From: Mycobacterium deserti
GTDB lineage: Bacteria; Actinomycetota; Actinomycetes; Mycobacteriales; Mycobacteriaceae
Direction of reading: 5' to 3'
Assembly: GCF_025345615.1 (NCBI RefSeq)
Contig: NZ_JAODWD010000001.1
Span: 1,146,186-1,210,185 of the forward strand
DNA: 64,000 nucleotides
In this document: positions 1-9,194 of the stretch, one piece after another
Layout of the letters: each line of letters begins with the position of its first letter
How positions within the stretch are numbered: position 1 is the first letter of the stretch
The notes under the pieces: generated by a model
What the model was told of the DNA's origin: nothing
Databases searched by the model: none
What the model saw: only the letters and a program-made list of their open reading frames with translations
Position numbers and translations under genes: made by a program

Positions 1-306
1 ATGCGACTGACGGACCCCTCGGCTGACCTTGCGGTGGCGCTGGCGATCGCGTCGTCGCAGACGGATCTGCCGATGCCGGCCGAGGCGGTGGCGATCGGTG
101 AGGTCGGTCTTGCCGGCGATCTAAGGCGTGTCACGGGGATGGACCGGCGCCTGGCCGAGGCCGCCCGCCTCGGCTTCACCGTCGCGATCGTGCCGCCCGG
201 CGTGAAGTCTGTGCCCGCAGGTCTGCGGGCCATTTCGGCCGACAACATCGGCGCGGCGTTGCGGGTATTGCGGGAGATCAGCAAAAATACGGCCAACGAG
301 CGTTGA
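1..306 (+). CDS. radA: DNA repair protein RadA, C-terminal part
   Basis: This is the last 101 codons of a gene that begins before the window, so the ATG at position 1 is probably internal. The segment matches the C-terminal Lon-protease-like domain of RadA, with the typical stretch [12 protein letters not shown] followed by an LGF turn and a VPPG segment. In the family, RadA is a RecA-like ATPase that promotes branch migration during recombinational repair; its ATPase half is not in view. The stop lies 27 bp before disA, and a radA-disA pair is the usual mycobacterial arrangement. Confidence 0.88.
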   Translation: MRLTDPSADLAVALAIASSQTDLPMPAEAVAIGEVGLAGDLRRVTGMDRRLAEAARLGFTVAIVPPGVKSVPAGLRAISADNIGAALRVLREISKNTANER

Positions 307-333
307 TCGGGCTGACCGATCCTAGGAGGGGCG

Positions 334-1452
334 GTGGCCGTTAAGGCAAGCGGCAGGTCGAGTCGCAGAGTGGTGCAACTGGCCCGGCCCACCCTGCGTG
401 AGACCCTCTCCAGGCTGGCGCCGGGTACGCCATTGCGCGACGGCCTCGAGCGCATCCTGCGCGGACGCACCGGCGCCCTTATCGTGATCGGCTACGACGA
501 CAGCGTGGAGACGATCTGCGACGGCGGATTCGAACTCGACATCCGCTACGCACCGACCAGGCTGCGTGAGCTGTCGAAAATGGACGGCGCGGTCGTGCTC
601 TCCAGCGACGGCAGCCGCATCCTCCGGGCCAATGTGCAGCTGGTACCCGACCCGTCGATCCCGACCGAGGAGTCCGGCACCCGTCACCGTTCCGCCGAAC
701 GCACGGCGATTCAGACGGGTTATCCCGTTATCTCCGTGAGCTCGTCGATGAGCATCGTCACCGTCTACGTCGCGGGTGAACGCCACGTGGTCCCCGACTC
801 GGCTGCCATCCTCTCGCGGGCAAACCAGACCATCGACACGCTCGAGCGGTACAAGACCCGCCTCGACGAGGTCGGCAGGCAGCTCTCGACGGCCGAGATC
901 GAGGACTTCGTCACGTTGCGCGATGTCATGACGGTGGTGCAACGGTTGGAGATGGTCCGGCGCATCAGCCTCGAAATCGACTCGGACGTGGTCGAACTCG
1001 GCACCGACGGGCGCCAGCTCAAGCTGCAGCTCGACGAACTCGTCGGCGACAACGAAACCGCCCGAGAGCTGATCGTGCGGGACTACCACGCCAATCCGGA
1101 TCCGCCGTCGGCCGCACAGGTCAGCGCCACGCTGGAGGAGCTCGACGGTCTTTCGGACAGCGAGCTTCTCGACTTCACCACGTTGGCAAGGGTTTTCGGT
1201 TACCCGTCGACGGCAGAGGCGCAGGATTCGGCGATGAGTTCACGCGGCTACCGGGCGATGGCGGGCATCCCGCGACTGCAGTTCGCCCACGTGGATCTGC
1301 TGGTGCGGTCGTTCGGCTCACTGCAGGGACTGTTGGCCGCCAGCGCCAGCGACCTGCAGAACGTCGAGGGCATCGGTTCGATGTGGGCCCGCCACATCCG
1401 CGAAGGCCTGTCGCAACTGGCCGAATCGACGATCGCCGACCGGCTGGCCTAG
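334..1452 (+). CDS. disA: DNA integrity scanning diadenylate cyclase DisA
   Basis: DisA condenses two ATP into the second messenger c-di-AMP and binds branched DNA. The N-terminal DAC domain shows the catalytic motifs DGA (residues 84-86) and GTRHR (115-119). A helical linker follows, and a helix-hairpin-helix DNA-binding region ends the protein (about 330-360, with VEGIGS). The length of 372 residues is normal. The GTG start at 334 is chosen because AGGAGGG lies at 325-330. The stop codon shares its TAG bases, within a CTAG palindrome, with the stop of the convergent gene. Downstream effects of c-di-AMP are not visible here. Confidence 0.96.
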   Translation: MAVKASGRSSRRVVQLARPTLRETLSRLAPGTPLRDGLERILRGRTGALIVIGYDDSVETICDGGFELDIRYAPTRLRELSKMDGAVVLSSDGSRILRANVQLVPDPSIPTEESGTRHRSAERTAIQTGYPVISVSSSMSIVTVYVAGERHVVPDSAAILSRANQTIDTLERYKTRLDEVGRQLSTAEIEDFVTLRDVMTVVQRLEMVRRISLEIDSDVVELGTDGRQLKLQLDELVGDNETARELIVRDYHANPDPPSAAQVSATLEELDGLSDSELLDFTTLARVFGYPSTAEAQDSAMSSRGYRAMAGIPRLQFAHVDLLVRSFGSLQGLLAASASDLQNVEGIGSMWARHIREGLSQLAESTIADRLA

Positions 1453-2243
1453 CCGACGGGCGCTGGCGCCGGTCCTGGTGGCGGCCCCGCACCCTGAGCC
1501 GGCGGCGGTGCCTGTGCAGGCTCGGCAAGGATGAACGGCACCGTCGCCGAGCGCAGATTGCCCAACTGCACCACGAGGTTGTAGGTGCCCGGTCCGATCG
1601 GTTGCCGCGGCAGCGGGCATCCCGGAGCCGAACCCATGCCCGTCCAGGTCACCTCGGTGGTGACCTGCTCGCCCGGCTGGAACGTCTTGACCAGGGTCTC
1701 GTTCGACGGTGCGCAGTCCAGGTTCGACCACAGCCGGCTGTTGTCGAGCGAGTAGACGTAGGCGGCGAGCACCGCGGCGCCGACGTCACGCTGGCAAGCC
1801 ACCAGCCCGATGTTGGTCACCACCATGGTGAACTTCGGCTGGTCGCCGACGACGTATTGCGGCTGGTTGGTGATGCCCTTGACCGCCAGCGTCGAGTCCG
1901 GGCAGTCGTCGCCCTCGTTGAGGATCGGCGGCGGCGTGACCGCGGCGGTCGGCGTCGGGGTCGGCGCGGGCGCCTGCTGAGCAGGCGGCACCACCGGCGT
2001 CTTGACCTCGGGGTTCTGCCCGGGCAGCGGTGTCGGGCCGGCTGCGGTGGCCGCCGGCTTGTCGGCGGCCGTCTCGTCGGTGCCGGTCGCGTTCTTGACG
2101 ACGACGAGCACGACGGCCGCGATCAGGCCGATCACCACGACCGCGATGCCCAGCGCCAACGCCCGGCGACGCCAGTAAATCTGCGTCGGGAGGGGGCCTT
2201 GCGGTTCCAGATCCAGCACAACTTCACGGTAAGGCCAGGTCAC
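1449..2243 (-). CDS. Conserved proline-rich single-pass membrane protein
   Basis: I do not know a function for this protein; it occupies the place of the conserved membrane protein that follows disA in other mycobacteria. A short cytoplasmic head with an RRR stop-transfer signal precedes one transmembrane helix (about residues 28-50, very rich in A, V, I and L). Next come a Thr/Pro/Ala-rich linker (about 55-110) and an extracytoplasmic domain of about 150 residues with several cysteines, plausibly disulphide-bonded. The start is GTG at 2243. It overlaps the disA stop by 4 bp, tail to tail. Confidence 0.8.
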   Translation of the reverse strand: MTWPYREVVLDLEPQGPLPTQIYWRRRALALGIAVVVIGLIAAVVLVVVKNATGTDETAADKPAATAAGPTPLPGQNPEVKTPVVPPAQQAPAPTPTPTAAVTPPPILNEGDDCPDSTLAVKGITNQPQYVVGDQPKFTMVVTNIGLVACQRDVGAAVLAAYVYSLDNSRLWSNLDCAPSNETLVKTFQPGEQVTTEVTWTGMGSAPGCPLPRQPIGPGTYNLVVQLGNLRSATVPFILAEPAQAPPPAQGAGPPPGPAPAPVG

Positions 2244-2278
2244 GCCTGATTGCCCGAGGTCGCTCGGCGTGTCGCTCG

Positions 2279-2899
2279 TCAGCCTTCGCCGATGTCGCCG
2301 ATGTGGTCCCGCAACACCACCCGCCCATCGGACAGGCCGTAAGTGAGTCCGACGATCGCGAGCGAGCCGGCCGCGAGACCTTCGGCGACAGGCGCCGACT
2401 GGATGCGCAGCTGGGCGACGGTCTCGTTGACGTGTTTGGTGACGAACTCGCCGACGCCGCTGAATCCCGCATGCCTGCCGGCCAAGACCGACGGCATGAT
2501 CCGGTCCACCACGTCGCGGATGTGCCCGCTCGGCGGCGCCTCGCCGTCGGCCGTCGACACCGCTGCGGTCACCGCACCGCAGCTGCTGTGGCCCAGCACG
2601 ACGATCAGCCGCACGCCGAGCGCCGTCACGGCGTACTCGAGGGAACCGAGCACCGCGGAGTCGAGCACATGCCCGGCGGTGCGAACCGTGAAGATGTCGC
2701 CGAGGCCTTGGTCGAATGCAATCTCCACGGGCACGCGGCTGTCCGAACAGCCGAGCACAGCGGCGATCGGGTGCTGTCCATTGGTCAACGCGGATCGATG
2801 GTCGAGGCTCTGGTGCGGGTGTTGGGCCTCTCCCGCAACGAACCGCTCGTTACCCTCTTTGAGTGCTTTCCACGCGGTCACGGGGCTGGTGTTCGGCAT
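2279..2899 (-). CDS. canB: Beta-class carbonic anhydrase
   Basis: This enzyme interconverts CO2 and bicarbonate. The zinc site typical of beta-carbonic anhydrases is complete: the GCSDSRVP motif supplies Cys and the Asp-Arg dyad, and HSSCGA supplies His and the second Cys. Of several in-frame starts I chose ATG at 2899 (MPNTSPV), giving 206 residues, the usual family length. An ATG three codons further upstream (2908) would lie inside mutY. With the 2899 start, the start codon interlocks with that of the divergent mutY in one CATG. No good Shine-Dalgarno sequence is visible, so a leaderless transcript is possible. Confidence 0.92.
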   Translation of the reverse strand: MPNTSPVTAWKALKEGNERFVAGEAQHPHQSLDHRSALTNGQHPIAAVLGCSDSRVPVEIAFDQGLGDIFTVRTAGHVLDSAVLGSLEYAVTALGVRLIVVLGHSSCGAVTAAVSTADGEAPPSGHIRDVVDRIMPSVLAGRHAGFSGVGEFVTKHVNETVAQLRIQSAPVAEGLAAGSLAIVGLTYGLSDGRVVLRDHIGDIGEG

Positions 2900-3767
2900 G
2901 ACCGACATTGTGCCGCAGCTGCTGGATTGGTATGACCGCGAGCAGCGCGACCTACCGTGGCGTCGGCCCGGCGTCTCCGCGTGGCAGGTCCTGGTCAGCG
3001 AATTCATGCTGCAACAGACGCCGGTCGCGCGCGTCGAGCCGATCTGGCGCGAGTGGGTGGCGCGCTGGCCGACACCGTCGGCGACCGCGGCGGCCGGGCC
3101 CGCCGATGTGCTGCGGGCTTGGGGCAAGCTCGGCTACCCGCGTCGGGCCAAGCGTCTGCACGAGTGCGCAACGGTGATCGCGACCGAACACGGCGACGTG
3201 GTGCCGTCGGACGTCGACACCCTGCTGACGCTGCCGGGGATCGGGGCGTACACCGCCCGGGCCGTCGCATGCTTCGCCTACCGCAAGCGGGTGCCGGTCG
3301 TGGACACCAACGTCCGACGGGTGGTGGCGCGGGTGGTGCACGGCCGGGCCGACTCTCCCTCCTCGGTCCGCGATCTCGACGACGTCGCCCGGCTGCTGCC
3401 CGATGACGGTGACGCGCCCCGCTTTTCGGTGGCTCTGATGGAACTCGGGGCGACGGTGTGCACGGCCCGCGCACCGCGGTGCGGCCTGTGCCCGCTGGGT
3501 CGGTGCGCGTGGCGGTCGAGCGGGTATCCGCCCGCGGCCAGCCCCGCCCGCCGGGCGCAGCGCTACGCGGGTACGGATCGCCAGGTTCGCGGCAAGCTGC
3601 TGGATGTGTTGCGGGACAACAGCTCTGCGGTGACGCGCGAGCAACTCGACGTCGTCTGGCTCACCGACACCGCACAGCGCGATCGCGCGCTGGCCTCGCT
3701 GCTGGTCGACGGGCTGGTGGAGCAGACCTCCGACGGCCGGTTCGCGCTCGCCGGTGAGGGCGACTGA
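2898..3767 (+). CDS. mutY: A/G-specific adenine glycosylase MutY
   Basis: MutY removes adenine mispaired with 8-oxoguanine. The 289-residue protein shows the HhH-GPD fold with catalytic Glu35 in SEFMLQQT, the LPGIGAYTA hairpin (about 112-120) and catalytic Asp136 in VVDTNVRR. The iron-sulfur ligands are spaced C-X6-C-X2-C-X4-C, so the last gap is one residue shorter than the commonly quoted X5. The C-terminal region is short. The ATG at 2898 overlaps the divergent carbonic anhydrase start by two bases. The open frame continues far upstream, but only this start gives a normal N-terminus (MTDIVPQLLDWY). Confidence 0.94.
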   Translation: MTDIVPQLLDWYDREQRDLPWRRPGVSAWQVLVSEFMLQQTPVARVEPIWREWVARWPTPSATAAAGPADVLRAWGKLGYPRRAKRLHECATVIATEHGDVVPSDVDTLLTLPGIGAYTARAVACFAYRKRVPVVDTNVRRVVARVVHGRADSPSSVRDLDDVARLLPDDGDAPRFSVALMELGATVCTARAPRCGLCPLGRCAWRSSGYPPAASPARRAQRYAGTDRQVRGKLLDVLRDNSSAVTREQLDVVWLTDTAQRDRALASLLVDGLVEQTSDGRFALAGEGD

Positions 3768-3786
3768 CGTCCAGTGGCGCCGCCGG

Positions 3787-4767
3787 TCAGGCGGTGACGG
3801 CCTCCTCCTGGCAGGGGCCGTTACAAGAGAACCGTCGGCGGTAGTCGGATGGCGTCACGCCGATGATGCGCCGGAAGTGGTGCCGCAGCAGTGTGGCCGT
3901 GCCGAATCCCGACCGCTCCGCTATCCGATCGATGTCGAGATCGGTCTCCTCGAGCAGGGTGCGCGCATACAACACGCGCTGGTCGGTCACCCATTGCATC
4001 GGGGTGCGACCGGTCTCCTCGACGAACCGGCGGGCGAAGGTCCGCGCCGACATGTGGGCGCGGGCGGCCAGTGACGCAACGGTGTGCGGACGGTCGAGAT
4101 TGCCGAGGATCCAGTCCAGGTGCGGCGCGAAGCCCTCCGAACATCGGAGCGGGATCGGCTGGTCGATGTACTGGCGCTGTCCACCGTCGCGCTGCGGCGG
4201 CACGACCATGCGCCGCGCGATCTTGTTGGTCACTTCGCTGCCGAGTTCACGGCGCACGAGATGCAGGCAGGCGTCGATGCCTGCCGCGGTGCCCGCGCTG
4301 GTCACGAGGTTGCCGTCGTCGACGAACAGCACATTGCGGTCGACCTTGGCGGTCGGGTACATCCGCGCCAGGTCGGCGGCGTGCATCCAGTGCGTCGTGC
4401 ACGGCCGCCCATCGAGCAGCCCCGCGGCACCCGCGACGAATGCGCCGGAGCAGACGGTGAGGATGATCGACCCGGAGTCGGCGGCCGCCTTGATCGCCTC
4501 CAGCGCGGCGGGGAGGTACTCCGAGCCGCCGATCGCCGGGATCGCCACCAGGTCGGCACCGACCAGAGCGTCGAGGCCGTGGTCGGGAATGATCGTCGCC
4601 CCGACGGACGTGCGCAGTGGTGCGCCCGCCTCCGGCCCGCAGACCTTGAAGTCGAAGTTGGGCACGCCGTCCGCGGACCGGTCGATTCCGAAGACTTCGC
4701 AGATCACGCCGAACTCGAAAATCGCTAGCTCGTCGAGCACCAGCGCCGATACGCTGTTAATGGCCAT
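3787..4767 (-). CDS. GlxA-family AraC regulator with DJ-1/PfpI domain
   Basis: This is a two-domain transcription factor. Residues about 5-170 form a DJ-1/PfpI (class I amidotransferase-like) fold that retains a nucleophile-elbow cysteine (Cys106 in LTVCSGAF). Residues about 215-315 form an AraC-type double helix-turn-helix ending in the usual GVTPSDYRRRF signature. Related proteins respond to amines or nitrogen compounds, but no ligand can be read from the sequence. It is divergent from a small membrane protein 71 bp away, its most likely target. The spacer is unusually AT-rich for this genome. Confidence 0.88.
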   Translation of the reverse strand: MAINSVSALVLDELAIFEFGVICEVFGIDRSADGVPNFDFKVCGPEAGAPLRTSVGATIIPDHGLDALVGADLVAIPAIGGSEYLPAALEAIKAAADSGSIILTVCSGAFVAGAAGLLDGRPCTTHWMHAADLARMYPTAKVDRNVLFVDDGNLVTSAGTAAGIDACLHLVRRELGSEVTNKIARRMVVPPQRDGGQRQYIDQPIPLRCSEGFAPHLDWILGNLDRPHTVASLAARAHMSARTFARRFVEETGRTPMQWVTDQRVLYARTLLEETDLDIDRIAERSGFGTATLLRHHFRRIIGVTPSDYRRRFSCNGPCQEEAVTA

Positions 4768-4838
4768 GGCAGCATTTTATCGCAAGGTGTCTTTTCTGCC
4801 ACTGTTGGCGGGATTTATATGGGCGAAGGATTACTGCC

Positions 4839-5093
4839 ATGACCACTGCACTGACCTTCCTGATCCTCATCTCTCCGTTCGCGGTGGCAGCTGCGCTCAG
4901 CTGGGCCGCTCGTCGCGACGGATTCCTGCGTCTGCACCGCGACCAATTCCGGCTCGCCGCGCCGATGGCAGGCCGGCTGCCCGAGAACGACCGCGACTCG
5001 TTCCGGGTGGGACACGACCTCGACGCCATCCGCACTCGCTTCGAGCAGCAGCCGTCCTGGCCGGTCTCAACCGGTGCCAGCGAGCGACGCTAG
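4839..5093 (+). CDS. Small single-pass membrane protein, unknown function
   Basis: This 84-residue protein begins with a hydrophobic helix (about residues 4-22) followed by a charged tail; I do not recognise the family. The ATG at 4839 is preceded by GAAGGA at 4825-4830, a good ribosome binding site. An AT-rich stretch with TTTATAT near 4815 could be its -10 element. Its 3' end overlaps the convergent hydrolase by 27 bp. Divergence from the GlxA-type regulator suggests control by it, which is inference from position only. Confidence 0.55.
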   Translation: MTTALTFLILISPFAVAAALSWAARRDGFLRLHRDQFRLAAPMAGRLPENDRDSFRVGHDLDAIRTRFEQQPSWPVSTGASERR

Positions 5094-5837
5094 AAACGTC
5101 TCGACGGCTTCTCGGTAGATCTGCGGCGCATCGTCGTGGATGAGGTGGCCGGCGTCGGACACACGCAGATATGTTGTCCGATAGCCGGTTTCCTTCATCT
5201 TCAGCATCTGCCCCGCGGGCGTTACCGAGTTGCCTGCCTCGATCAGCAGTGCAGGCACGCGAACTGCCCGCCACTGCAGCCAGTAGTCGCGCGTGCCCCA
5301 TTCGGCGGCGATCTCGATCCAGGTCCCGGTGTGCCCGTGCAGCCGCCAACCCGTGGCAGTGCGGTCGAACGCCTCGAGGAAGTACTGCCCGGCGACGGGA
5401 CCGAACTCGTCGTAAACCCGTTGCTGCGAATCGAATTCAACAGGAAGCGCATGCAGCCACGGCTCCCACGGACCGGTGGTGCGCCCACGGAAGTCCGGGG
5501 CCATGTCCTCAACGACCAGCGCGCGCACCAACTCCGGTCGCGACGCAGCCAGACACCACGAATGCAGCGCTCCCATCGAATGACCGATCATGACCGCGGG
5601 CCCGCCGAGTGCGGCGACGGCATCGCCCAGGTCGGATACGAAACGCTCGGTGCTGACCGGCCGCGAATCGTCGACGTCGCGGCCGCGGTGCCATGGCGCG
5701 TCATAGGTGTACACCGCGCCCAGCCGGGTCAGCCACGGCAAATGACGCGACCACGTGGTGCCGCGGCCCATCAATCCGTGCACCAGCACCAGCGGTTCGC
5801 CCTCACCGCCGCACGGGGTGAGCAGGTCGGCGGCCAT
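5067..5837 (-). CDS. Alpha/beta hydrolase
   Basis: This 256-residue hydrolase has a complete catalytic frame: oxyanion-hole HGLMGRG at about 20-26, nucleophile Ser87 in GHSMG, and a C-terminal His in DAGHLI. The substrate is unknown. The ATG at 5837 was chosen because it places the first strand next to the HG motif; the frame remains open 83 codons further upstream without sensible protein. It is divergent from mhuD (24 bp between starts), as is the corresponding hydrolase in M. tuberculosis. An esterase or lipase is the most likely role. Confidence 0.85.
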   Translation of the reverse strand: MAADLLTPCGGEGEPLVLVHGLMGRGTTWSRHLPWLTRLGAVYTYDAPWHRGRDVDDSRPVSTERFVSDLGDAVAALGGPAVMIGHSMGALHSWCLAASRPELVRALVVEDMAPDFRGRTTGPWEPWLHALPVEFDSQQRVYDEFGPVAGQYFLEAFDRTATGWRLHGHTGTWIEIAAEWGTRDYWLQWRAVRVPALLIEAGNSVTPAGQMLKMKETGYRTTYLRVSDAGHLIHDDAPQIYREAVETFLASLAGTG

Positions 5838-5861
5838 GGCAGCGCACGGTAGCCTAACGGC

Positions 5862-6173
5862 ATGCCTGTGGTGAAGATCAACGCAATCGAGGTCCCGCCC
5901 GACGCAGGTCCCGAACTGGAGAAGCGATTCGCACACCGTGCCCACGCTGTCGACAACCAGCCTGGGTTCTTGGGTTTCCAGTTGCTGCGCCCGATCAAGG
6001 GCGAGGACCGCTACTTCGTGGTGACCCAGTGGGAGTCCGAGGAGGCCTTCCAGGCGTGGGCCAGCGGGCCGGCCATCGAGGCACACAAAGGCCAGCAGAC
6101 CAATCCCGTGGCCACGGGCGCGTCACTGCTGGAGTTCGAGGTCGTACTTGACGTTGCGGGCACCAAGGCTTAG
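5862..6173 (+). CDS. mhuD: Mycobilin-producing haem-degrading monooxygenase MhuD
   Basis: MhuD binds haem and oxidises it to mycobilins, freeing iron without releasing carbon monoxide. The 103-residue ferredoxin-like protein begins MPVVKINAIEVP and keeps the residues known to matter in the family: Asn7, Trp66 and the haem-ligating His75. Its length is essentially that of the M. tuberculosis protein. The lipoprotein gene that follows begins inside its last codons, so the two are translationally coupled. No IdeR box was evident in the 24-bp spacer. Confidence 0.95.
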   Translation: MPVVKINAIEVPPDAGPELEKRFAHRAHAVDNQPGFLGFQLLRPIKGEDRYFVVTQWESEEAFQAWASGPAIEAHKGQQTNPVATGASLLEFEVVLDVAGTKA

Positions 6174-7533
6174 CGCGGGGCGTCACCGCGCACGCGAGCA
6201 GCGAAGAAGGCCCCGAGCGGCCGGACTAGCGGTCGCCGTCGCGCTCGTCGTCGTGTTGGCCGGTGGCTGCACTCATGCAGGCCCGCCCGCCGCAGACGCC
6301 GCGTACGGCGCGCACATCCCCATCAACACGCCCCCGGGTCTGCGGGCCAAGCAGACGATGGACATGCTCAACTCGGAGTGGCCGATCGGCACCGTCGGCG
6401 TTGCGACGATGGCCGCGCCAGAACAGGTCAAACCGATCACCTCGGCGATGGGCAACCTGTGGTGGGACCGGCCGATCACGGTGAAGAACGTCGAGATCGG
6501 CGCGGGGCACGCGACGTTGCACGTGGAAACGTCGTACGGCGTGGCGCAGACCATCGGACTGCGTACCAACGCCGCCGACATGGTCAATCGGTTCGAGGTC
6601 TCCATCGAGCACCCGGAAATCAAGGACTGGGCGGACGTCGACGAACAGCTGAAGCGATCCGGCGCTCGGTACTCGTATCAACTCTCCAAGGTCAATGAAG
6701 GTAGGTGCGAAGTCGTCAAGGGCGCCAACACCGACCTGTCGCTACCCCTGGCCTCGATCTTCAAGCTCTATGTGCTGCTTGCGGTCGCCGAGGCGGTCAA
6801 GGCCGGCACAGTGAAGTGGACCGACCCGCTGACCATCACGAAGGAGGCCAAGGCGGTCGGCACCGCCGGTCTGGACGAGTTACCGCCTGGAGCAAAGGTT
6901 TCCGTGCGCACCGCGGCGCAACAGATGATCTCGACAAGCGACAACACCGCCACCGATCTGCTGATCGGACGGTTGGGGCCGGGCGCGGTCGAGCACGCGT
7001 TGGTGACGGCCGGCCATCACGACCCCGCCAGCATGACGCCGTTCCCGACCATGCACCAACTGTTCTCGGTCGGCTGGGGCGAACCGAATCTTCGGGAGCA
7101 GTGGAAGCAAGCCACTCCGCAGGACCGGGTGCAGTTGCTCGAGCAGACGAATTCTCGCCCTTACAAACCGGATCCGGCACGCACGCACACCCCGGCGTCA
7201 AACGACGGCATCGAGTGGTTCGGCAGCGCTGCCGACATCTGCCGTGTGCACGCCGCCCTGCAGGCCGCCGCCGTCGGCGAGGCAGCGCCCGTGAAGGATA
7301 TTCTGTCGGCCACCCCGGGGATCGACCTCGACAGGTCGAGGTGGCCGTACATCGGCTCCAAGGGCGGAAACCTGCCGGGAGACTTGACATTCAGCTGGTA
7401 TGCCGAGGACGACGGAGGTCAGCCTTGGGTGGTCAGCTTCCAGTTGAACTGGCCCCGCTACCGCAGCCCGACGGCGGGCGCCTGGCTGTTGCGGATTGCG
7501 CACCGGGCCTTTGACCTGGCGCCGGCCGGCTGA
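6148..7533 (+). CDS. lpqF: Beta-lactamase-fold lipoprotein LpqF
   Basis: This is an exported lipoprotein. An Arg-rich n-region and a hydrophobic stretch end in the lipobox LAGGC, lipidated at Cys41 counting from 6148. After an N-terminal domain, residues about 195-455 form a class-A beta-lactamase/transpeptidase-like fold with S203-x-x-K206 (SIFK), an SDN triad (TSDNTA) and SKGG in place of KTG. Activity as a beta-lactamase is uncertain. The only start codons before the signal peptide are TTG at 6148 and TTG at 6154. Both lie inside mhuD, so initiation depends on a rare codon and coupling. Confidence 0.85.
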   Translation: MTLRAPRLSAGRHRAREQRRRPRAAGLAVAVALVVVLAGGCTHAGPPAADAAYGAHIPINTPPGLRAKQTMDMLNSEWPIGTVGVATMAAPEQVKPITSAMGNLWWDRPITVKNVEIGAGHATLHVETSYGVAQTIGLRTNAADMVNRFEVSIEHPEIKDWADVDEQLKRSGARYSYQLSKVNEGRCEVVKGANTDLSLPLASIFKLYVLLAVAEAVKAGTVKWTDPLTITKEAKAVGTAGLDELPPGAKVSVRTAAQQMISTSDNTATDLLIGRLGPGAVEHALVTAGHHDPASMTPFPTMHQLFSVGWGEPNLREQWKQATPQDRVQLLEQTNSRPYKPDPARTHTPASNDGIEWFGSAADICRVHAALQAAAVGEAAPVKDILSATPGIDLDRSRWPYIGSKGGNLPGDLTFSWYAEDDGGQPWVVSFQLNWPRYRSPTAGAWLLRIAHRAFDLAPAG

Positions 7534-7534
7534 G

Positions 7535-8086
7535 TCACAGATTCGATCGCAGCGTCCAGTTGTGCCCGCGGAAGTGCATGACCGTGCGACTCACCGGCGC
7601 AATGTCCACGCGCCAGAACGACTTCGGCGGCGCGTCGAGCGCGACGAGGATCGCCGCGCGGATCACCGCGGGGTGAGTGACCGCGACCAGTCGGGCGCGA
7701 CGGCTGGTCAGTGAATCCAGCCATCCGCGCACCCGGCTGATCAGGTCGACGACGGTTTCGCCGCCGTGCGGTGCCTGCGCCGGGTCGGTCAGCCACAGCA
7801 CCAGATCGGCGGGGGTCACCCCGCTGAGCACGCCGCCGCGCCAGCGTCCGGTGTCCAGATCCGCAAGCCGAGCGTCGATTTGAGCCTGCAGGCCGAGCAG
7901 GTCGGCTGTCTGTCTGGCCCGTTTCTCGGGTCCGCAATAGGCCTTTTCGACGACGCCCAGATCAACCGACGCGTCGGCTTGGCGGTGACCGACAGCGTTG
8001 AGCGGCTCGTCGGTGGGAAATCGTCCGGCCGCCATCGCGTCGGTCATCGCATGTGACACGAGGGTCAGCCGGACGATCTCGCTCAT
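7535..8086 (-). CDS. Histidine phosphatase superfamily protein with altered RHG motif
   Basis: This is a 183-residue phosphoglycerate-mutase-fold protein. The signature usually written LVRHGET reads LVSHAMT: nucleophile His12 is kept but the phosphate-binding Arg and the Gly are replaced by Ser and Ala. A second histidine is present in VTHPAVIR. Its ATG overlaps the cbtA stop as ATGA, so it belongs to the riboswitch-controlled cobalt operon. A role in cobalamin metabolism, as for CobC-type phosphatases, is suggested by context. The degenerate motif may mean altered chemistry or loss of activity. Confidence 0.8.
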   Translation of the reverse strand: MSEIVRLTLVSHAMTDAMAAGRFPTDEPLNAVGHRQADASVDLGVVEKAYCGPEKRARQTADLLGLQAQIDARLADLDTGRWRGGVLSGVTPADLVLWLTDPAQAPHGGETVVDLISRVRGWLDSLTSRRARLVAVTHPAVIRAAILVALDAPPKSFWRVDIAPVSRTVMHFRGHNWTLRSNL

Positions 8087-8889
8087 GCCGTTGAGGACGT
8101 CTCCTGCCGCTTACCCTCGAGCAGGCGCGCGACCATAGCACCGAAGACCAGAGCGATGGTCACGTACATGACGACCTGAGTGCCCAGCGAGAAAAGCCGG
8201 AACTCATAGAGGTCGTCGGCGGGGAAGCCCTCATAAATGATGGTTCCCGAGTCGTCGCGCAACGGCCCGGGCGTCTCGTCGATGCCCGGAAGGATCAACA
8301 TCACCACCGCGATCGCCACGAGGTAACTGCCCGCCGCGGCAAGGGTCGCATTCCACGCGCCGAGTTTCGCCGACCAGCGGCGGCCGAGGGCGACGGCGCC
8401 GACCAGCAGCGCCGCCGACAGCACCACCATCGCCAGGTAGAGCAGGGTGCGCTGGCGGATGGTCTCGTCGAGACTGACGGCCGGCGGGCTGCCCGGATAT
8501 TTCAGCGCGGGAACGATGTAAAGGCTCAGCAGCATGCCGCCCGCGACGTAGAGCGACAGCAGCCTGGCCGAGACGTCCCCGACCCGGCCGTACACCACCG
8601 CGAACAGCACCGCGAACAGTGCGCCGATGGCGACGCTGAACAACAGCACGCCAAGCCCCATCCCGATGTTCATCTGCACGGCACGGGTGAATCCGCCGCC
8701 GTCGCTACCGTGACTGTGTGCCGCCACACCCGTGGCCGATTCGGCGGCCTCATGTGCGGCGCCGACGCCCTCCTCGTATCCGATGGCCCGCTCGATCACC
8801 GGTTCGACGAAGATCCGGGCGAAGATGAACGAGAGCACTCCAGCAAGGGCGCCGGCCAGCAGGCCGCGCCAAATAATCTGCTTTTCCAT
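8083..8889 (-). CDS. cbtA: CbtA family cobalt transporter subunit
   Basis: CbtA is the polytopic subunit of a predicted cobalt uptake system. The 268-residue protein has about six hydrophobic segments, starting with a helix at about 6-28. A His-containing loop (AAHSHGSDGG, about 56-65) could bind metal. It is preceded by the small subunit CbtB and the cobalamin riboswitch and followed by an overlapping histidine phosphatase. Function is assigned from family resemblance and from the riboswitch, which fits cobalt import for B12 synthesis. Confidence 0.9.
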   Translation of the reverse strand: MEKQIIWRGLLAGALAGVLSFIFARIFVEPVIERAIGYEEGVGAAHEAAESATGVAAHSHGSDGGGFTRAVQMNIGMGLGVLLFSVAIGALFAVLFAVVYGRVGDVSARLLSLYVAGGMLLSLYIVPALKYPGSPPAVSLDETIRQRTLLYLAMVVLSAALLVGAVALGRRWSAKLGAWNATLAAAGSYLVAIAVVMLILPGIDETPGPLRDDSGTIIYEGFPADDLYEFRLFSLGTQVVMYVTIALVFGAMVARLLEGKRQETSSTA

Positions 8890-8913
8890 TGTGCGTCGTC
8901 TGCCCCGGCCGGG

Positions 8914-9129
8914 TCAGTGGCAGGGGAAGCCGAGCAGATGACGGGCGTCGTGCACGAATTCGTGGATTGCGGTATTGCTACCGAACACCGACGTCGCACC
9001 CTGATCCAAACCGACGAAATAGAGCACCAGAAGGGCGAAGAACGCGGTCAGCGACAGCCATAGTGCCGCCTTGGTGGCGGAGAAGTCGATTGCCGGCGCA
9101 ACGGATCTGCGGGCCTGAGAAGAGGTCAT
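8914..9129 (-). CDS. cbtB: CbtB family cobalt transporter subunit
   Basis: This 71-residue protein has one transmembrane helix (about residues 22-42) and the hallmark C-terminal histidine-rich tail HEFVHDARHLLGFPCH, thought to bind cobalt. The ATG at 9129 was preferred over an in-frame start 18 codons upstream because AAAGGA lies just before it and the upstream extension falls in the riboswitch leader. It is the first gene of the cbtB-cbtA-phosphatase operon, with 24 bp to cbtA. Confidence 0.9.
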   Translation of the reverse strand: MTSSQARRSVAPAIDFSATKAALWLSLTAFFALLVLYFVGLDQGATSVFGSNTAIHEFVHDARHLLGFPCH

Positions 9130-9194
9130 GTGCGGTCCTTTCCGGGATTTCGCGTCCCAGTTCACGCACGGCGAGCCGTGCATGTGGTGCGGTT

